From: Ettlia oleoabundans
Lineage: Eukaryota > Chlorophyta > Chlorophyceae > Chlamydomonadales
Assembly (NCBI GenBank): GCA_019693395.1
Contig: JAAMXP010003606.1
Location: 1-13,651, forward strand
Reading direction: 5' to 3'
Length of the DNA: 13,651 nucleotides
The notes beneath the pieces are model-generated. The model was not told where the DNA came from, ran no database searches, and saw nothing but the letters and a program-made list of their open reading frames with translations. A program made the position numbers and the translations under genes. Shown piece by piece: positions 12,671 to 13,651 of this stretch (the first letter of the stretch is position 1; every line of letters starts with the position of its first letter).

Positions 12671-13610
12671 ATGGGTTTCGAGATCACGGAGGACGCGCTG
12701 CTCAAAGTGTCAGGTGTTTCGGCCCTGGCATACTCCGCCTTTGCGGTGGCGGCCCCTAAAGAGTTCCACAAGACGTTCATGACTGCGGTAGGTGTGGGCG
12801 CCGATGGGGCTTACGAGGCACCTACCGTACTCGCACTAAAGATTCGGGGAAGGCGGCCACGACTGAGCTTTGGGTACCGTTTTCGCGTTCGTGGGACCCT
12901 GAAACCGAGTTATTTTCCCCCGAATGTTTAGTGCGAGTACGGTAGGGTTCCGCATCAGGAAAGTTTGCGAACTTGAACGCGGGCCCTCCCCGATGCTGTC
13001 TTCATGCATGAGGGTGACGATGGGGCCAGAGGGTGGCTGTCAGACGTTGACGGGACGCGGCACGCACGGCTCCCTGCGCCGCCCACCCGCCGCTCCTTCT
13101 CGGCTGCCTCATCGCACTGCACACCTCACCGTACACTCTCGCCTCCTGCCCCCCAAAAAAATTGCTCAGATGGCGCCCATGTCAGAGCCCGCATGGCGCT
13201 ACATGGGAACTGCGGGCTGCATGCTGGCTGGCGATCAGCTGGTGCTGTCCGCCAGGGAGGGCAGGACGGTGGGTGCAGCTGCCGCAGGGGACTTTCTAGT
13301 GCAGCCTGCGGGGCATGACATCTTTGTGCCTGCAAGCGGGCTGTGAGTATTGCAGGCCATCCGCACACTGGCAGCTTACACCTTGCAAATTCCTCGTTAC
13401 TTTCCATCATTTTCCTTGTTGGCAAGAAGGACTGCGCCGCTTGCTTCCTGACCCCTCATTGCCTGCCTCACAAGAAAGGCCCCGAGCAACCTACGTCTCT
13501 TTCTACCTCCCCCTCCTTGTCACCAGGACACCAAAAAGGACATGCTCAAGGTGGCGGGGTTTGGCTGGATGGCATTCGCCGCTCAAAACGCGTACAATGG
13601 CTTCTCCAAG
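12671..13610 (+). CDS. Unknown small hydrophobic protein with internal duplication (5' exons; continues off the window)
   Basis: Exons 12671-12787, 13170-13268 and 13527-13610, all phase 0, give 100 residues so far. The start is MGFEITEDALLKVSGVSA. Exon 1 (residues 11-29) and exon 3 (DMLKVAGFGWMAFAAQNA) share a pattern of short basic/acidic lead, LLKV or MLKV, then an Ala/Gly/aromatic hydrophobic stretch. This suggests two homologous membrane-associated segments. Exon 2 has a third moderately hydrophobic stretch (YMGTAGCMLAGDQLVL). There is no clear signal or transit peptide. After 13610 the sequence reads AAG|GCAAGC, either a GC donor or continued exon, and no ordinary GT donor is forced before the edge. 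The first intron (12788-13169) holds a MITE; the second (13269-13526) shows nothing notable. I do not recognise the family; a small multi-pass organelle or endomembrane protein is only a guess. Confidence 0.7.
12823..12944. mobile_element. Non-autonomous DNA transposon (MITE), ~118 bp with ~27-bp terminal inverted repeats
   Basis: Left end CCGTACTCGCACTAAA from 12825 and its exact reverse complement ending at 12942; the inversion continues inwards through ATTCGGGG after one mismatch. A TA dinucleotide flanks each side (12823-12824 and 12943-12944), as expected for Tc1/mariner-type insertion. The inverted symmetry also runs two bases beyond TA, so the exact ends are uncertain. There is no coding capacity in the roughly 60-bp centre. 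It lies inside the first intron of the plus-strand gene, about 35 bp after the donor. Confidence 0.85.
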
Positions 13611-13651
13611 GCAAGCAGCGTGTGTTGTGGGGTGGGTGTGCGGGGCGCGGG

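Overview
The window reads as nuclear DNA of a eukaryotic green alga (chlorophyte, probably Chlamydomonadales/Sphaeropleales-like). Genes are split into many short exons with GT..AG introns carrying CAG runs, minisatellites and C/A-rich low complexity. One gene is a plant-type monodehydroascorbate reductase, and Ala/Gln/Gly/Ser-rich low-complexity insertions occur inside otherwise recognisable proteins. No tRNA, rRNA, CRISPR array or bacterial-style operon was seen.

Layout from left to right. (1) About 295-4917, minus strand: eleven exons of a monodehydroascorbate reductase (MDHAR), the enzyme that regenerates ascorbate. The remaining 3' exons lie off the left edge. Its introns hold a 21/24-bp minisatellite, smaller tandem repeats, a (CAG)10 run and a duplicated copy of one exon's acceptor boundary. 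(2) About 5150-8848, minus strand: a multi-exon gene whose product has a segment matching the C-terminal domain of the nucleotide-excision-repair protein XPA/Rad14. It is followed by seven diverged copies of a roughly 55-residue helical repeat. The gene appears disturbed at both ends (frame changes, and an in-frame TAG in the 5' exon). (3) 8849-9860: intergenic. (4) 9861-12494, minus strand: a secreted/lysosomal-type acid DNase II with both catalytic His motifs, heavily padded with Ser/Gly and Ala/Val repeats. (5) 12495-12670: a compact divergent promoter. (6) 12671 to the right edge, plus strand: the first three exons of an unrecognised small hydrophobic protein. Its first intron carries a roughly 120-bp terminal-inverted-repeat element (MITE).

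The genes do not form one pathway; this looks like ordinary gene-dense algal chromosome. The most interesting points are the XPA_C-like/tandem-repeat protein and its broken frames, duplicated exon-intron boundaries inside introns of two different genes (MDHAR and DNase II), the MITE, and a likely GC-AG intron. All exon boundaries were read by eye from splice consensus, codon phase and remembered family motifs. No alignment or database search was run.
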